A stretch of DNA of 64,000 nt from Zea mays (Eukaryota > Streptophyta > Magnoliopsida > Poales > Poaceae): assembly GCF_902167145.1 (NCBI RefSeq), contig NC_050102.1, positions 1,674,001 to 1,738,000 on the forward strand, in the 5' to 3' direction. The position numbers and the translations under genes are program-made. The notes beneath the pieces were generated by a model. It was given only the letters and a program-made list of their open reading frames with translations, searched no databases and had not been told where the DNA came from. Position 1 is the first letter of the stretch, and every line of letters starts with the position of its first letter. Of this stretch, positions 11,105-22,546 are shown piece by piece.

Positions 11105-12140
11105 GCCTAGGAAGAGTGAGAGAGTGAGAGGGAAGAGAGAGGAGGAAGAGGGAAGAGAGGGAGACCCTGCACGCGTCTCTGCAGAGAGAGAGAGGGAGAG
11201 AAGATAGAGGAGGGAGAGGGAAGAGAGAGGAGAGGACCTCTCCCTCCTCTCTCTTCTCTCTCTCTCCCTCCCTCCACTCTCTTTCCTCTCTCTTCCCTTT
11301 CCCTCTCTCTTCGGAGAGAGAGGGAAAGGGAAGAGAGAGGAAAGAGAGTGGAGGGAGGGAGAGAGAGAGAAGAGAGAGGAGGGAGAGGGAGTGTATATAT
11401 AGGAAAGAGAGTGGAGGGAGAGAGAGGGAAAGGGAAGAGAGAGGAAAGAGAGTGGAGGGAGGGAGAGAGAGAAGAGAGAGGAGGGAGAGGGAGTGTATAT
11501 ATAGGAAAGAGAGTGGAGGGGGAGAGAGAGGAGAGAGGGGGAAAAGGGAAGAGAGAGGAAAGAGAGGGAGAGGGAGGGAGGGAAGAGAGAGGAAAGGGAG
11601 GGAGATTAGAGAGAGAGAGAGAGAGGAGAGAGCAACGGAGAGAACAACATATTCTATTGTATTTTATTGTAAACAACGTATTCCATTATAAACAACATAT
11701 TCCATTGTAGTACTATTAGCTAGTGAAATTAGAAGACGACGTACGACACACTTGCGTTGTTTCGATTAAGAGCAACTCATCAGAACCCCACTTGACCAGA
11801 GCGAGTTCTCATCACCTCTCTCCCTCTCTCTCTCTATACGTTCTATACGACTCTCCATCTCCCTCTCTCCCTCTCTATACGTCCTATACGACTCCTCCTC
11901 TCTCCCTCTCTCTCTCTATACGTTCTATACGACTCCTCCTCTCTCTCTCTCTATGCGTTCTATACGACTATACGTCCTATACGACTCCTCTCTCCCTCTC
12001 TCCCTCTCTATACGTTCTATACGACTCTCCATCTCCCTCTCTCCCTCTCTCCCTCTCTCCCTCTCTCTCTCTCTCTATATGTTCTATACGACTCTCCATC
12101 TCCCTCTCTCCCTCTCTATACGTCCTATACGACTCCTCCT
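11105..12140. repeat. GA/CT-rich tracts and a minisatellite in the leader intron
   Basis: At 11105-11640 long purine runs with two copies of a GTGTATATATAGGAAAGAGAGTGG block surround a pyrimidine block (11237-11310), forming large inverted purine/pyrimidine segments. At 11811-12140 a CT-rich minisatellite repeats TATACG(T/C)(T/C)CTATACGACTC spaced by CTCTCTCCC runs. All lies inside the inferred leader intron. Open frames here are low-complexity. Confidence 0.75.
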
Positions 12141-12203
12141 CGATAAGGGTTAGGGTATTTGTTAATACAAATTTAATTATTGCTTATGTTAATATGTAGC
12201 TCA

Positions 12204-15200
12204 ATGAGTTCTCCAACCAAGGACCAAGGATTAGGGCCCGACCACATGGACAAGAGTGTTGCTCAAGAAGAATCCAGCAGTGAAGGATATGAAACGCCTA
12301 GCGACCCTTTTCCTACCACTAGGATAGATAAAGCCGCTGCGCGTGAGTTGCAACGTGACCCTACTTATGATCCACAAGAACATGAGGTAAATTACACATC
12401 CTTAATTTCGTGTGTGTACCTAATTAATTAGCTGATTTCACAATGTCTATTACACATGCATGATTTCTTGTGCATTTTATTACATGAATATGAGGTCTTG
12501 TCTGAATTTCGTGCGATGCTCGAAAAAGCTGCGGCACGATACCAAGACGCACCGGAACCGATCCAAGGCGCACCGGAACCGACCCAAGGCGCACCGGAAT
12601 CGACCGAGACAACCACCGAGAGGTCAAGGAAAAGGAAGCAGAGCGATCGGAACAGAGGTGACAGGGGGCTAAACAAGTTTCCTGATAAGATATATAAAAT
12701 CACAGACGTGAGCCCGAATGGTCAGCCCCTAGCTCCAGAAGAGGCACTGCCTAAGTTTCGGAATGCACTTGGGTTCTTAGTTAGAGATAATCTTGACATC
12801 ACAATCCGACAGTGGAGAGATGTATCAGATGATGTCAAGAATCAAATGTGGAATAAGCTAGTAACGAGGTTCGTTTTGCCTGGGGGTTCAGAAGAACTCG
12901 TGAAAAAATACACGATGAAGCAGTTTGCAATAAATTTCCGAAACTGGAGGTCTGAGATGAATACAAAGTTTGCAAAGAAAGGCCTAGACCCGACGAAAAA
13001 ATATAAAATCTCAGCAGGTTAGTGGGCAGTATTTCTAGAGCAGAGGAGCAGCCCTGATTTCATATCGCTAAGTGAGGCAAATTCAGAACTGTCTAAGAAG
13101 AACAAATACCGCCACCACCTTGGCACAGGTGGTTACAAGCGTCAGGTTCCTAAATGGAGACAAGAAGACGCCGAGAAGAAGGCTGCAGGGTTGCCGACGC
13201 TGTCCGAGCAACTCGGTGAAAGGACAGCTAATTGGATCCGTGCTAGAAAACCAAGGGAAACTGAGTCTGGTGTATCTTTTGATGATCCCGCTGTCGAAGA
13301 AGCGGCAAAAAACATATATGCAATTGCAGCTAAGCAGAGCGAAGGAACATTTAAGCCGCAAAGGGAGAAAGACATTCTAACGGCTGGTCTCGGTAACCCT
13401 GAGCATCCTGGTCGTGTAGGAGGAATATCATCTAAGGAAGGATGGAAGGAAGGATTCGGACCATAATGGGAAGGTCTGTACAAGAAACGTGATCGATACA
13501 AGGAAGAGATGGCAAATTATTTTAAGGAGGAGGCCAAGAAAGAGTTTAAAGGCCTGATGTCTGAAATGCTATCGAATCCTCCTCCAGAATTGATGCAGCA
13601 ATTGGCGATGGCGAGTGCGATGTCTGTTCAACAGATGACCACTCCACAGATGCAAATAATTCCAGCAGCTCAAACACCGGCTGCCACCGAGGGTACGACC
13701 ATCCCAAGCTCTGTCGCGTCAACGGGAAATAAGGTCCGCTATCCAGTTGATGACATCACAAGGCCTGTGGCATGCACACTAGTTATAAGATATGGTATTA
13801 ACAATCAGCGTACAAGGAAAGTAGCCACAGGCCTTGCGATCCCAGGACGCAAGTTCCATGGAAACGACATTCCAGAAGAATATTGCAGGGTAGAAGTGAC
13901 AACAGTCGTCCAAGGATACGAGGATGACATGCTAGACATCCCTGGGCCCGAAGGTATCGAGACACTTGGACAAGCTATCAAGAATTTTATCCTTTGGCCT
14001 CGAAGGGATGTCGAATTGGTTGATTGGTCGATTTCGTCGCAGGCCCAACCGTCTCCGCCTTCTCAAATTGTTGTTCCTATTGTACATCCATCATCACCTC
14101 CTCAAACCTCACATGCTGCTCCTCATCCTCTTTCTGACCCTCCTTCTCCTCATCCTCATGGTGGCCCACCGTCTCCGCCACATACATCGCCCTTCAGGGA
14201 TCCACCTTCTCCACAGCCATCTCCACGACCATCAAAGAAATCTAAAGTTTCTATACCAAAAGTAGTGTCCCCGTATGATAAGAAAAAGAAGAGTAAATCC
14301 ACTGCTGGCACTGTTCGTTTTTTGAAAGGGATTGGACGGAGCCTCATGTCAGACAATGTTGATTTGGCCGATCTCGAGGAGTCCGCAAAAAAGGCTGAGG
14401 CAATGGCCGCAAAGATAAAGAAGCCAACTAAGGCAGATTATAAAAACGTGCCTAAAAAATATGTGTCGGGCAGACCACTACTCACTTTTGAGAAACTAAG
14501 GAAGGTCCCGGCTAATATTAAAAGGTTGCATGATTGGTACATGCGGGCATCTTCAGTTGACATCGACACCATCAGTGTTAATATACCAGCCCATGCTTTT
14601 ATTGGTTCAAATCAAAAAGCCGTTGTTACATTCGAGGACATGTGGTTAATGATGAACCTTCAGAGACTCGACGTGCAACTTGTAACCATATTTGCATTGT
14701 AAGTGTCACTCATACTCCACATATATGTGTTATTATTAGTGAGTTGTATAAATTTTCAATATCTGACATGCACGTGTGCGTTGCAGAATGCAACATGATC
14801 AGCAGGAGATCCTTTATAGTACCAATCCCAATGCTAGTGCCAGTAAAAGGGTTGGGTATCTCAACCCAATAAAGATATGCGAGGATAACCACACTTTTAA
14901 AATCGGAAAAGGCAACGAAGCATTACAGGGGCTAACAGACGAAGAAATTGAGGTGCGTATCCAGGATCTGAAGAAGGATTTTGAAGCAAGATACGCCACC
15001 TACATAGGACACGCAATGCTTCAATTTCAAGACAGGGAATCCATAGTGGCCCCGTACAACTTTAAGTAAGTGTGATTTTGCATAAATAAAATTAATAATT
15101 TCAATACACATGTATCACAAGTTTGATTCGTACAGGGACCACTGGATATGCTTCTTCATTTATCCTAAGGTTGGAAAGGTGCTGGTGCTCGACTCCTTGC

Positions 15201-15885
15201 ACACCGAGCCTTCGGCCTATTCAAAATTCCTCAGCATCTTAGAGCTGTAAGCCTTTTCTATGCATGCATACTTATATCGATGAGAATTGTAGAATAACAT
15301 GGTGATTCTATTTGAGATCACAGGGCATTTAGGTTTTATAAGCTACAAGGTGGAAAGTACGACACGTCCAAAAAAGGCGTGCCACTAGACATTCATTATA
15401 ACTGGCCGGTAAGTATGTGAATTTATGAATACATATCATACATGTACGTACATAAGACAATGTTGCAACTAAATAACCAATCTCCCGTTATGTAGTGCCA
15501 CAAGCAACCACCCGGATCGGTCCTATGTGGGTTCTACGTGTGCGAGTTCATGAGAATGAACGGACGATACATCACGAACCCTCACAAGGTATTATTAGTA
15601 ATAGTCACGTATGTATTTATGTCATTAAAGATGCAAATGTGTTATTATTGAGTATAAATAGATGATGTTTATAAACTTCCTTTACAGCAATTTCAACAAG
15701 GAAGCCCGGAGAACTTGACTGAAGGTGCATTGTATGGCATAGTTGAGGACCTGTGCACATTCATATTGAAAGAGGTCATTCCCGCAGAAGGGAAATATCA
15801 CGATGCTTCTGGAACATTAGCTTTGCCAGAGTTTAGAATACTAACAGAAATTAGTAGACTATCTCTTAGCCGAGATAGTTATTAG
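12204..15885 (+). pseudogene. Transposase-24 (Ptta/En/Spm)/Ulp1-type protease gene of the CACTA element
   Basis: Seven coding exons with matching GT-AG phases can be drawn: 12204-12386, 12495-14698, 14787-15065, 15136-15246, 15324-15408, 15496-15588 and 15688-15885. Exon 2 carries the transposase-24-like region (ITIRQWRDVSDDVKNQMW, NFRNWRSEMNTKFAKKG), a DUF8039-like module (YPVDDIT...ACTLVIRYG) and a proline-rich linker. Exons 3-7 encode a C48/Ulp1-type SUMO protease with His in DHWICFFIYP, Asp in LVLDSLHTEPS, Gln in KQPPGS and Cys in LCGFYVCEF, so the catalytic set is present. Exon 2 contains two in-frame stops, TAG at 13020-13022 and TAA at 13464-13466, each explainable by one C-to-T change from a Gln codon. 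The protease part is otherwise open to TAG 15883-15885. Such fusions are known in plant CACTA elements; what this protease cleaves is unknown. Confidence 0.85.
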
Positions 15886-16149
15886 AGCTTAAGTGAAAAC
15901 TTTGATGTATATAATGTGTGATGCATACATGGTTGTAAACAAGACTTTGATGTATATATATGTATGATAGAATTTAATTCCATGTTGCTTTTAATATCAA
16001 TATTACATGTTTATCAATATCAATATATATATATATATATTAATATCAATACTACATGTTTATCAATACTACATGTATATATATATTTTGTGTATGTAAA
16101 TATATATAAATTTCAGTACTGATTGAAAATTTTAAAAAAGGCGGGAAAA

Positions 16150-16395
16150 CTTTCCACTGGCGGTTTTCTTTATAAAACCGCCAGTGAAAATAGCATTTCC
16201 ACTGGCGGTTGCTTAAGAAAACCGCCAGTGAAAATAGCATTTCCACTGGCGGTTGCTTAAGAAAACCGCCAGTGAAAATAGCATTTCCACTGGCGGTTCT
16301 AGAATAACCGCCAGTGGAAATGACGATTTCCACTGCCCCCTAGCACTGGCGGCACTGAAAAGCGCCAGTGAAAACGTCTCTAGAACCGCCACTAT
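16150..16395. repeat. CACTA right subterminal repeat array
   Basis: Inverted pairs of TTTCCACTGGCGGTT and AACCGCCAGTGAAAAT run up to the right terminus. A near-perfect 55-bp tandem unit (TTGCTTAAGAAAACCGCC...) occurs twice at 16208-16300. This mirrors the left array and completes the element ends. Confidence 0.85.
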
Positions 16396-16418
16396 AGAGG
16401 CTGTGTGTACTAGTGATA

Positions 16419-16674
16419 CCACATGATTATATAACTTGATAGTTAAACAAATAGTATCTAGAGAAGGATTTTCTTTTAGCTAATATATACTTTATTATTG
16501 ATAATAGTGTGTATGATGTGGGTAGTACCCACCCATACCTGTACCCAAATACCCAACGGGTAGAGATTCTTATCCACTAACATACCCGTCAGTAGAGAAA
16601 TTATTCCATATATGTCTTCATATGGGGTAAAACCCGTCGGGTTTTGGGGTTTCGGATACCCATTGCCATCTGTA
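16419..16674. mobile_element. hAT-type MITE, right half
   Basis: This is the right half of the MITE split by the CACTA element. It ends CCATTGCCATCTGTA at 16674, followed by the 8-bp duplication GGCGTGGT (16675-16682) that also precedes the left half. It shares ACCCGTCGGG/TACCC motifs with 2750-2880. Confidence 0.75.
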
Positions 16675-16739
16675 GGCGTGGTGCACATCACAATTTATCG
16701 ACAAATGTGTTCTTATTGATATAGCAGAAGAAATACTAA

Positions 16740-17151
16740 GGGCATGTTTGGTTCCTTTAGTCTAGGGACTAAAGTTTAGTCACTTTTGATTGTATGGACT
16801 AAAAGTATATTCAGGCTTGTTTGGTTCAAATCCAAGGACTAAAGTTTAGTTAGAAGACTAAAGTTTAATCCATACCTTGTATGGTTTTAGGGACTAAAAG
16901 TATTCAAACACATTAAATGAATCATAATATGACCATAATACCCCTTAGCATTCTCTTGACATTAGTACAACTAAAATAAAGAAGGGGCAAAAAGTGAAAT
17001 TTATATGCTTTAGTTCATTTTAGTCACCCCTTGAGGAACTATAGACTAAAACAGTTTAGTCCATGTTTTAGTCTCACCGTTTGTCAATTTAGTGACTAAA
17101 AGATACTAAAATGGAGTGACTAATCGTTAGTCCCTCAAACCAAACGGGTCC
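16740..17151. mobile_element. Tourist-like (PIF/Harbinger) MITE
   Basis: It runs from GGGCATGTTTGGTT (16740) to AACCAAACGGGTCC (17151) and is flanked by TAA on both sides (16737-16739 and 17152-17154), the 3-bp duplication typical of Tourist-like MITEs. The interior is made of repeated GGACTAAAGTTTAGT blocks, and a second internal start (CTTGTTTGGTTC) at about 16817 suggests a partial internal duplication. Confidence 0.75.
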
Positions 17152-17154
17152 TAA

Positions 17155-17660
17155 ATAAATCATAAGAAAACCAAAATATCTCTTAGCATTCTCATGTGAT
17201 TACTGTATCTAAAATAAATGATGGGAAAAAAGTGAAATTAATATGGTTTAGTTCATTTTAGTCAATCCTTGAGAACTAGAGAATAAAGCAATTTAGTCTA
17301 TGTTTTAGTACCACTATTTGGTAATTTAGAGACTAAATAAGACTAAGGACCCGTTTGGTTCCTTTAATCCAGAGACTAAATTTTAGTTAGAAGACTAAAG
17401 TTTAGTCGCTATCCTGTTTGATTTTAGGGACTATAAATATTCAAAACACATTAAATGAATCATAATAGGACCAAAATATCCCTTAGCATTCTCGCGTCAT
17501 TAGTGTAATTGAAATAAAGAAGGGACAAAAAGTAAAATTTATATAATTTAGTCCTTTTTAATCACCCCTTAAAAGACTAGAGACTAAAATAAATTTAGTC
17601 TCTGTTTTAATCCTAATATTTAGTAATTTAGTAACTAAATGAGACTAAAATAGAGATACT
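17155..17660. mobile_element. Two further Tourist-like MITE pieces
   Basis: Bases 17155-17346 match the interior of the neighbouring MITE (TAGCATTCTC...AAAATAAA...GTGAAATT...TTAGTTCATTTTAGTCA) without a clean left terminus. A new terminus, GGACCCGTTTGGTT, begins at 17347 after TAA, and the same interior motifs follow to about 17660. The cluster lies less than 100 bp downstream of the monooxygenase stop codon. Confidence 0.6.
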
Positions 17661-17744
17661 AGATCTAACCATGCAACGAAAAGAAACTAAAAACAGCCAC
17701 GGACTTTGAAAACAAACTAACCCTATCGATATCATCTTTTTCTA

Positions 17745-19406
17745 CTACTTGTGTTGGTGTGAGCCAGCCGGCCAGGGCCAGCCCTGTGCCTGCAACCCCT
17801 CCCGAACCAAGTCGCTGTCGCGGTACACGTCACGGAAGCTCTCCGAGTCCTCGCCCTCGCCCTCGCCCTCGCCCCTTTGTCTTGCTATGGACGACCACCG
17901 GAGCTCCTTCTTCCATCTCTCCAGCCGCGGGAACCCGCAGTGCTTCTCCCCGAACTCGTCGCAGTAGTCATAGTCGTCGAAGATGTCATGCGCCAGGTGC
18001 TTGGGCACGCCGGCCACCATCATCTCCCTGGCTGGGTGGTGGTACCCCTCGGCTGCGCGCATCATCTCCTCCGACGACGGCAGCGCCCTCCGCCCCGACA
18101 GCACCTCCGCCACCCACCTCGCCTGCGTCTCGTAGAACCGTGGCACCACCACCCTCTTGGGCACGCCCACGAAGGACAGCGACGGCGCCAGCGCCGGCGG
18201 GAACGTGTGCTCGTACAGCGGGCCGACGCGGCTGCCGTCGTCGACGGTGACCAGGCCTCCCGTGTCCAGGAACGGGAACGAGTAGCCGTACCCAGTGCAG
18301 TAGACGATGGAGTCGGCGACGACGCGCGAGCCGTCGGCGAACGTTACCTGCCCATCCTCGCACAAGCGCTCGATCTGCGAAGCACGCACGAAGCAGTCAA
18401 CAAAGGCACGACGCTCGTGGACCAGATTTCTCGACGAAGCAGAAAGCTGGGTTTAATTTCCGTTGTTGTTGTAGCTAGTTTTGCCTGCGGGTGGAGGTGT
18501 AGGTTGTGGTGCCTGGACGCAGCTTTCCTCATGCCGGGGGACACGGCGACGCCGTCGTCCACGGACTTGACGCTGACGTGCACGTCTCTCGCCACCGCGC
18601 GGAGCTCCAGCGCGATGTCCACGCCGCTCGCGTGGCATCCCACGACCACCACCGCTTCGTCTTGGAAGGAGTCCGGGACCCGGTACGAGTGGGAGTGCAG
18701 CTGCCTCCTGCTCCACTTGTCCATGCCTAGACTAGCCAGCAGCAGCAGCAGCTCAGTTGACAAAGAATCAGATCTCAGTTACTGCACTTCTCGGCGACAT
18801 GTACGTAACGATCGTTCAGAACCCACCGTTGATCACGGGGAGCCTTGGCTGGGTGAACTGGCCGACGGCGACGACGACGGCGTCGAACGTCGTCTCCTCC
18901 GTGGTGACCGCCTCGCCGTCGCAGTCACCGTGTCTCGACGAGCACCTCACCGTCCACCGCGTCACGCTGCCGTCGCCGTGGCCGCGCGGCGCCGACGGGG
19001 CGACGTGCAGGACCTTGGTGTTGAGCCTGACGGCGTCCATGAGCCCGAACGCGTCGCAGAAGCGCCTGATGTACCTCAGGAACTCGGCGTGCCCCGGGTA
19101 CCGCCGGGCGTCGCCGCCGGCACCGTCGTCGTCGTTGCCCGCGGGGTAGACGAAAGGGTAGTCGGAGAAGCCCATGCTCTCCCTCGGCGTGTTGAGCCGG
19201 AGAGAGGCGTAGACGCTGCTGTGCGCGCCGGCCACGCCGAGGGGGTCGCTGGCGTCGGTCCGCGGGTCGTACAGCCACTGCCCGCCTACGCCGCCGCTCT
19301 GCTCCATGACCGTCACGTCGTGGCCCTCCCGGCGCAACTCGCGGGCGGAGACCAGCCCCGAGACGCCGGCGCCCACTACGCAGACCTTCTTGGACGACCA
19401 CGCCAT
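17745..19406 (-). CDS. Flavin-containing monooxygenase (FMO GS-OX-like)
   Basis: Three exons (19406-18827, 18726-18485, 18374-17745) give 483 residues, a usual length for plant FMOs, with no internal stop. The FAD-binding loop GAGVSG is at residues 12-17 with EQSGGVGGQW following. The FMO signature region reads NGMDKWSRRQLHSHSYR (about 193-209), the NADPH loop is GCHASG (223-228) and YCTGY is at 299-303. These enzymes use NADPH and oxygen to oxidise a nucleophilic S or N; in the plant GS-OX-like clade the known substrates are thioethers, but the substrate here cannot be told. Intron 1 (100 bp) is GT-AG. Intron 2 (110 bp, 18484-18375) begins GC (CAG|GCAAAA) and ends GCAG; both joins keep the frame. 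The C-terminus has a GEGEGEGE run. ATG 19406 is the start because the FAD fold begins six residues later. It is the only intact-looking host gene here, and a LINE lies just upstream. Confidence 0.88.
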
Positions 19407-19499
19407 CTCGCCTCGATCGCTACCGAGCCGATGGTCCTGCAGAGGAGGCACGGATGGCCGTCTCTATTTTGATCCCACTCACTTGGAGTCCTCAACTGC

Positions 19500-22400
19500 T
19501 CCTAGTATTGTATGATTCATGGAGCAGGCCAGTAAAAGGTAGCAATTCAGTCCAACGATGGAATCATAAGTTGGGTGCTCTTCGTAGGGCTCTTCGGGGG
19601 TGGGCAAGCCACACCAACGGGGTTTACAAAAGGAAGAAAAAGAGTCTGCAGTTAACAATAAATGATCTAGACATAGCCGCGGAAGTTAGAAACCTGACAG
19701 AGCTTGAAAGGGAACAACTAGCCCAAGCTCGAGATGATCTAGCTCGCCTCTTGAGAGAGGAGGAGATCAAATATTTTCAGCGAGCTAAGGTGAAAGACAT
19801 CCTTCTAGGGGATAATAACACTAGATACTTTCAGTTGATTGCCAATGGCAAACATAGAAAGAAAAAAATTATTTCCTTGGATCATGACGACAGAAAGATT
19901 GAGGGTCAGGCTAATTTAAAAGGTTACATAACTAACTTTTATAAAGAACTTTTTGGGGAGCCTGAGGAGAGCCTTTTGACCTTAGATGATGAAGGGGTTG
20001 CTGATATAACACAAGTTTCAGATCTTGAAAATGCTCTTTTAACCTCTCAGTTTACTGAGAAGGAAATCAAGGATGCTTTATTTCAGATGGAGCACAACAA
20101 GGCACCTGGGCCTGATGGCTTCCCTGCAGAATTTTACCAGAAATTTTGGGATATCATCAAAGATGACTTTTTACTCATGTTTCAAGAGTTGCATTCTGGA
20201 TACCTGCCATTATTTAGCCTGAACTTTGGTGTTATCACTCTAATACCTAAAGTTCAAGAGGCCAATGTAATCCAGAAATATAGGCCTATCTGCCTTCTAA
20301 ATGTGAGTTTTAAGATTTTTACCAAAGTCGCCACAAATAGACTGAGCTTAGTTGCAGACAAAGTCGTGAGTCCAACGCAAACTGCTTTCTTAAGGGGACG
20401 AAACATCCTAGAAGGAGTTGTCGTACTACACGAAACGATTCATGAGATACATAGAAAGAAAATGAGTGGGGTTATTTTAAAGATAGATTTTGAGAAAGCT
20501 TATGACAAGGTAAAATGGCCTTTTTTGCTCCAAGCCCTCCGGATGAAAGGATTCTCGCCGAAGTGGATCTCTTGGGTAAAGTCCTTTATTTCGGGTGGCA
20601 GCGTTGCAGTCAATGTGAATGACGAGGTGGGGAAATTCTTTCAAACAAGAAAAGGGCTTCGACAAGGGGATCCTTTGTCACCTATCCTGTTTAATATTGT
20701 TGCTGACATGCTTTCAGTCTTAGTCAAGAGAGCTAAGGATCATGGGCAAATCGGTGGGGTAGTGCCTCACTTAATTGATGGAGGTCTATCTATCCTACAA
20801 TACGCAGATGACACGGTCCTATTTTTGGACAATGACTTAGAAAAGGCTCGCAACATGAAGCTATTGCTTTGTGCTTTCGAGCAAATTTCAGGGCTCAAAA
20901 TAAATTTTTACAAAAGTGAGTTGCTTTGCTTTGGGGATGCTCAAGAATCCTTAGAATCGTATTTGGAACTGTTTGGCTGCAAACAGGGGGATCTACCTTT
21001 AAAATATTTAGGCATACCTATCCATTACAAGAAACTTCAAAACTCCGATTGGAGAGAGATTGAAGAACGAGTGGAGAAGAGGCTTGCTAGTTGGAAGGGA
21101 AAACTTATTTCAATTGGAGGTAGATTGACATTGATTAATTCAGTGCTTAGTAGCCTTCCAATGTATATGATGTCCTTCTTTGCGATCCCCAAAGGCGTTC
21201 TTAAAAAACTAGATTATTTTCGCTCTCGTTTCTACTGGCAAGGTGACGAGAATAAAAGAAAATATCGCCTTGTTAGATGGAGTATCCTATGCCAGCCTAA
21301 AGATCAAGGAGGCCTTGGGATCCATGATTTGAGTATTAAGAATATAGCCTTACTAAGTAAGTGGTTATTTAAACTATTAACATCAGATGGGACTTGGCAA
21401 CAAATTTTAAGAAATAAGTATTTGGGCTCAAAACCACTAGTCCAAGCCGAATGGAAATTAGGAGACTCACATTTTTGGTCCTGTTTGATGAAGGTGAAGC
21501 AAGACTTTCTTCGCTTTGGAACCTTCAAAATTAACAATGGGTCGCAGGTGAGGTTCTGGGAAGATACGTGGCTTGGAGCAAAAGCTTTAAAAGACCAATA
21601 CCCTGGGTTATATAGTATAACTAGAAATAAGCACATAACCATTGCCGCGGTTCTAACGACATCACAACCTAACATCTCCTGGAGACGAACTTTGTTTGGG
21701 TCTAGATTGGTGGCGTGGAATGAATTGCTTTCACGCATCGCCAACATTCACCTAACTCAGGATAAGGACGCCTTCTGCTGGACCTTGTCCCAGTCAGGAC
21801 AATTCTCAGTAAAGTCTCACTATCAAGCATTGATTAGGCGTGAGATACCAAATGTAAATAAAAGATTGTGGAAACTAAAAGCCCCACTTAAGATCAAAAT
21901 TTTTTTGTGGTATCTCAGGAGGGGAGTGATACTAACCAAGGATAATTTAGCAAGGCGCAACTGGCTGGGAAACAAAACATGTTGCTTCTGTCATGAAATA
22001 GAGACAATTCAACACCTTTTTTTTGATTGTCGGTTTGCCCGTATGGTTTGGGCTTTAATCCACATGGCCTTCGGGATATCTAAACCATATAGTGTCTCTA
22101 ATTTGTTTGTTTCCTGGCTTAGTGGCTTTGATAGAAATATTAGAAATATCATCTTTCTTGGCGCAGCTACAACCTGTTGGTCTCTTTGGTTACACAGGAA
22201 TGATATCATATTTGAAAAGAAAAACAATTCTTCTCCCTTGCAGGTCATTTATTCCATTGCACATTGGCTTCGAACATGGGCTATTTTACAGAAGGCGGAG
22301 TTGCGACCTATGGTTGTGGAGGCTACGCAGTACTTGGTGCAGGTGGCCATGGACTATTTTTCCCGGGCTCATGGGTGGCGGTCTAGTCTGCGGATTGATT

Positions 22401-22546
22401 ACCATTAGAGTGTGTGGATTATCATCTTTATTTTGTCTTTAAGCTGTGTGCTTCTTAAGCAGAGGCTGGAAGAAATTTCAAGAATTGTATCCCCTCGATG
22501 TAATGTGCTTGAAATTATTAATAAAATCTTCCTTTATCAAAAAAAA
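19500..22546 (+). mobile_element. 5'-truncated L1-type LINE
   Basis: A long open frame ending at 22408 encodes a non-LTR reverse transcriptase: KAPGPDGFPAEFY, RPICLLN, DFEKAYDKVKW, GLRQGDPLSP and the catalytic YADD (in QYADDTVLFLDN). The zinc-binding domain common at plant LINE C-termini follows (CCFCHEIETIQHLFFDC). LINE homology begins near 19516 (SWSRPVKGS...), so ORF1 and the endonuclease are missing. The in-frame ATG at 19454 lies in host sequence and is not the element's own start. The 3' end has AATAAA (about 22519) and eight A residues at 22539-22546. A clean target duplication was not found. It lies head-to-head with the monooxygenase, about 95 bp from its ATG. Confidence 0.87.

Larger units (their letters stand above)
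2959..16415 (+). mobile_element. CACTA (En/Spm-type) transposon, 13.5 kb
   Basis: The left terminus is CACTAGTAGAAA at 2959 and the right terminus is TACTAGTG at 16408-16415, so the first 8 bp form a perfect terminal inverted repeat. The flanks are ATA (2956-2958) and ATA (16416-16418), the 3-bp duplication typical of CACTA elements. Both ends carry arrays of the subterminal motif ACCGCCAGT(G)GAAA in inverted pairs. Inside are a TNP2-type transposase pseudogene (4754-8258), a transposase-24/Ulp1 gene (12204-15885), two antisense RING-gene fragments, GA-rich tracts, a second internal subterminal-type array (10650-10840) and a solo Copia LTR (8707-10015). Without the solo LTR and its 5-bp duplication it would be about 12.1 kb. 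Both genes carry in-frame stops, so it probably cannot transpose unaided. Confidence 0.93.

Noticed and set aside
10220..11710. Leu/Ser-rich and Arg/Glu/Gly-rich open frames in the CACTA GA tracts
   Set aside because: They are simple-sequence translations of (GA)n and (CT)n; there is no conserved domain.
17877..19472. A 531-codon open frame on the plus strand opposite the monooxygenase
   Set aside because: It is a shadow of a GC-rich gene: the opposite strand has all FMO motifs and consistent splicing, while this frame matches no family and crosses the real introns.
19454..19515. ATG 19454 as the LINE protein start
   Set aside because: The first 20 residues have no LINE homology and lie in sequence continuous with the monooxygenase leader; the open frame is accidental.
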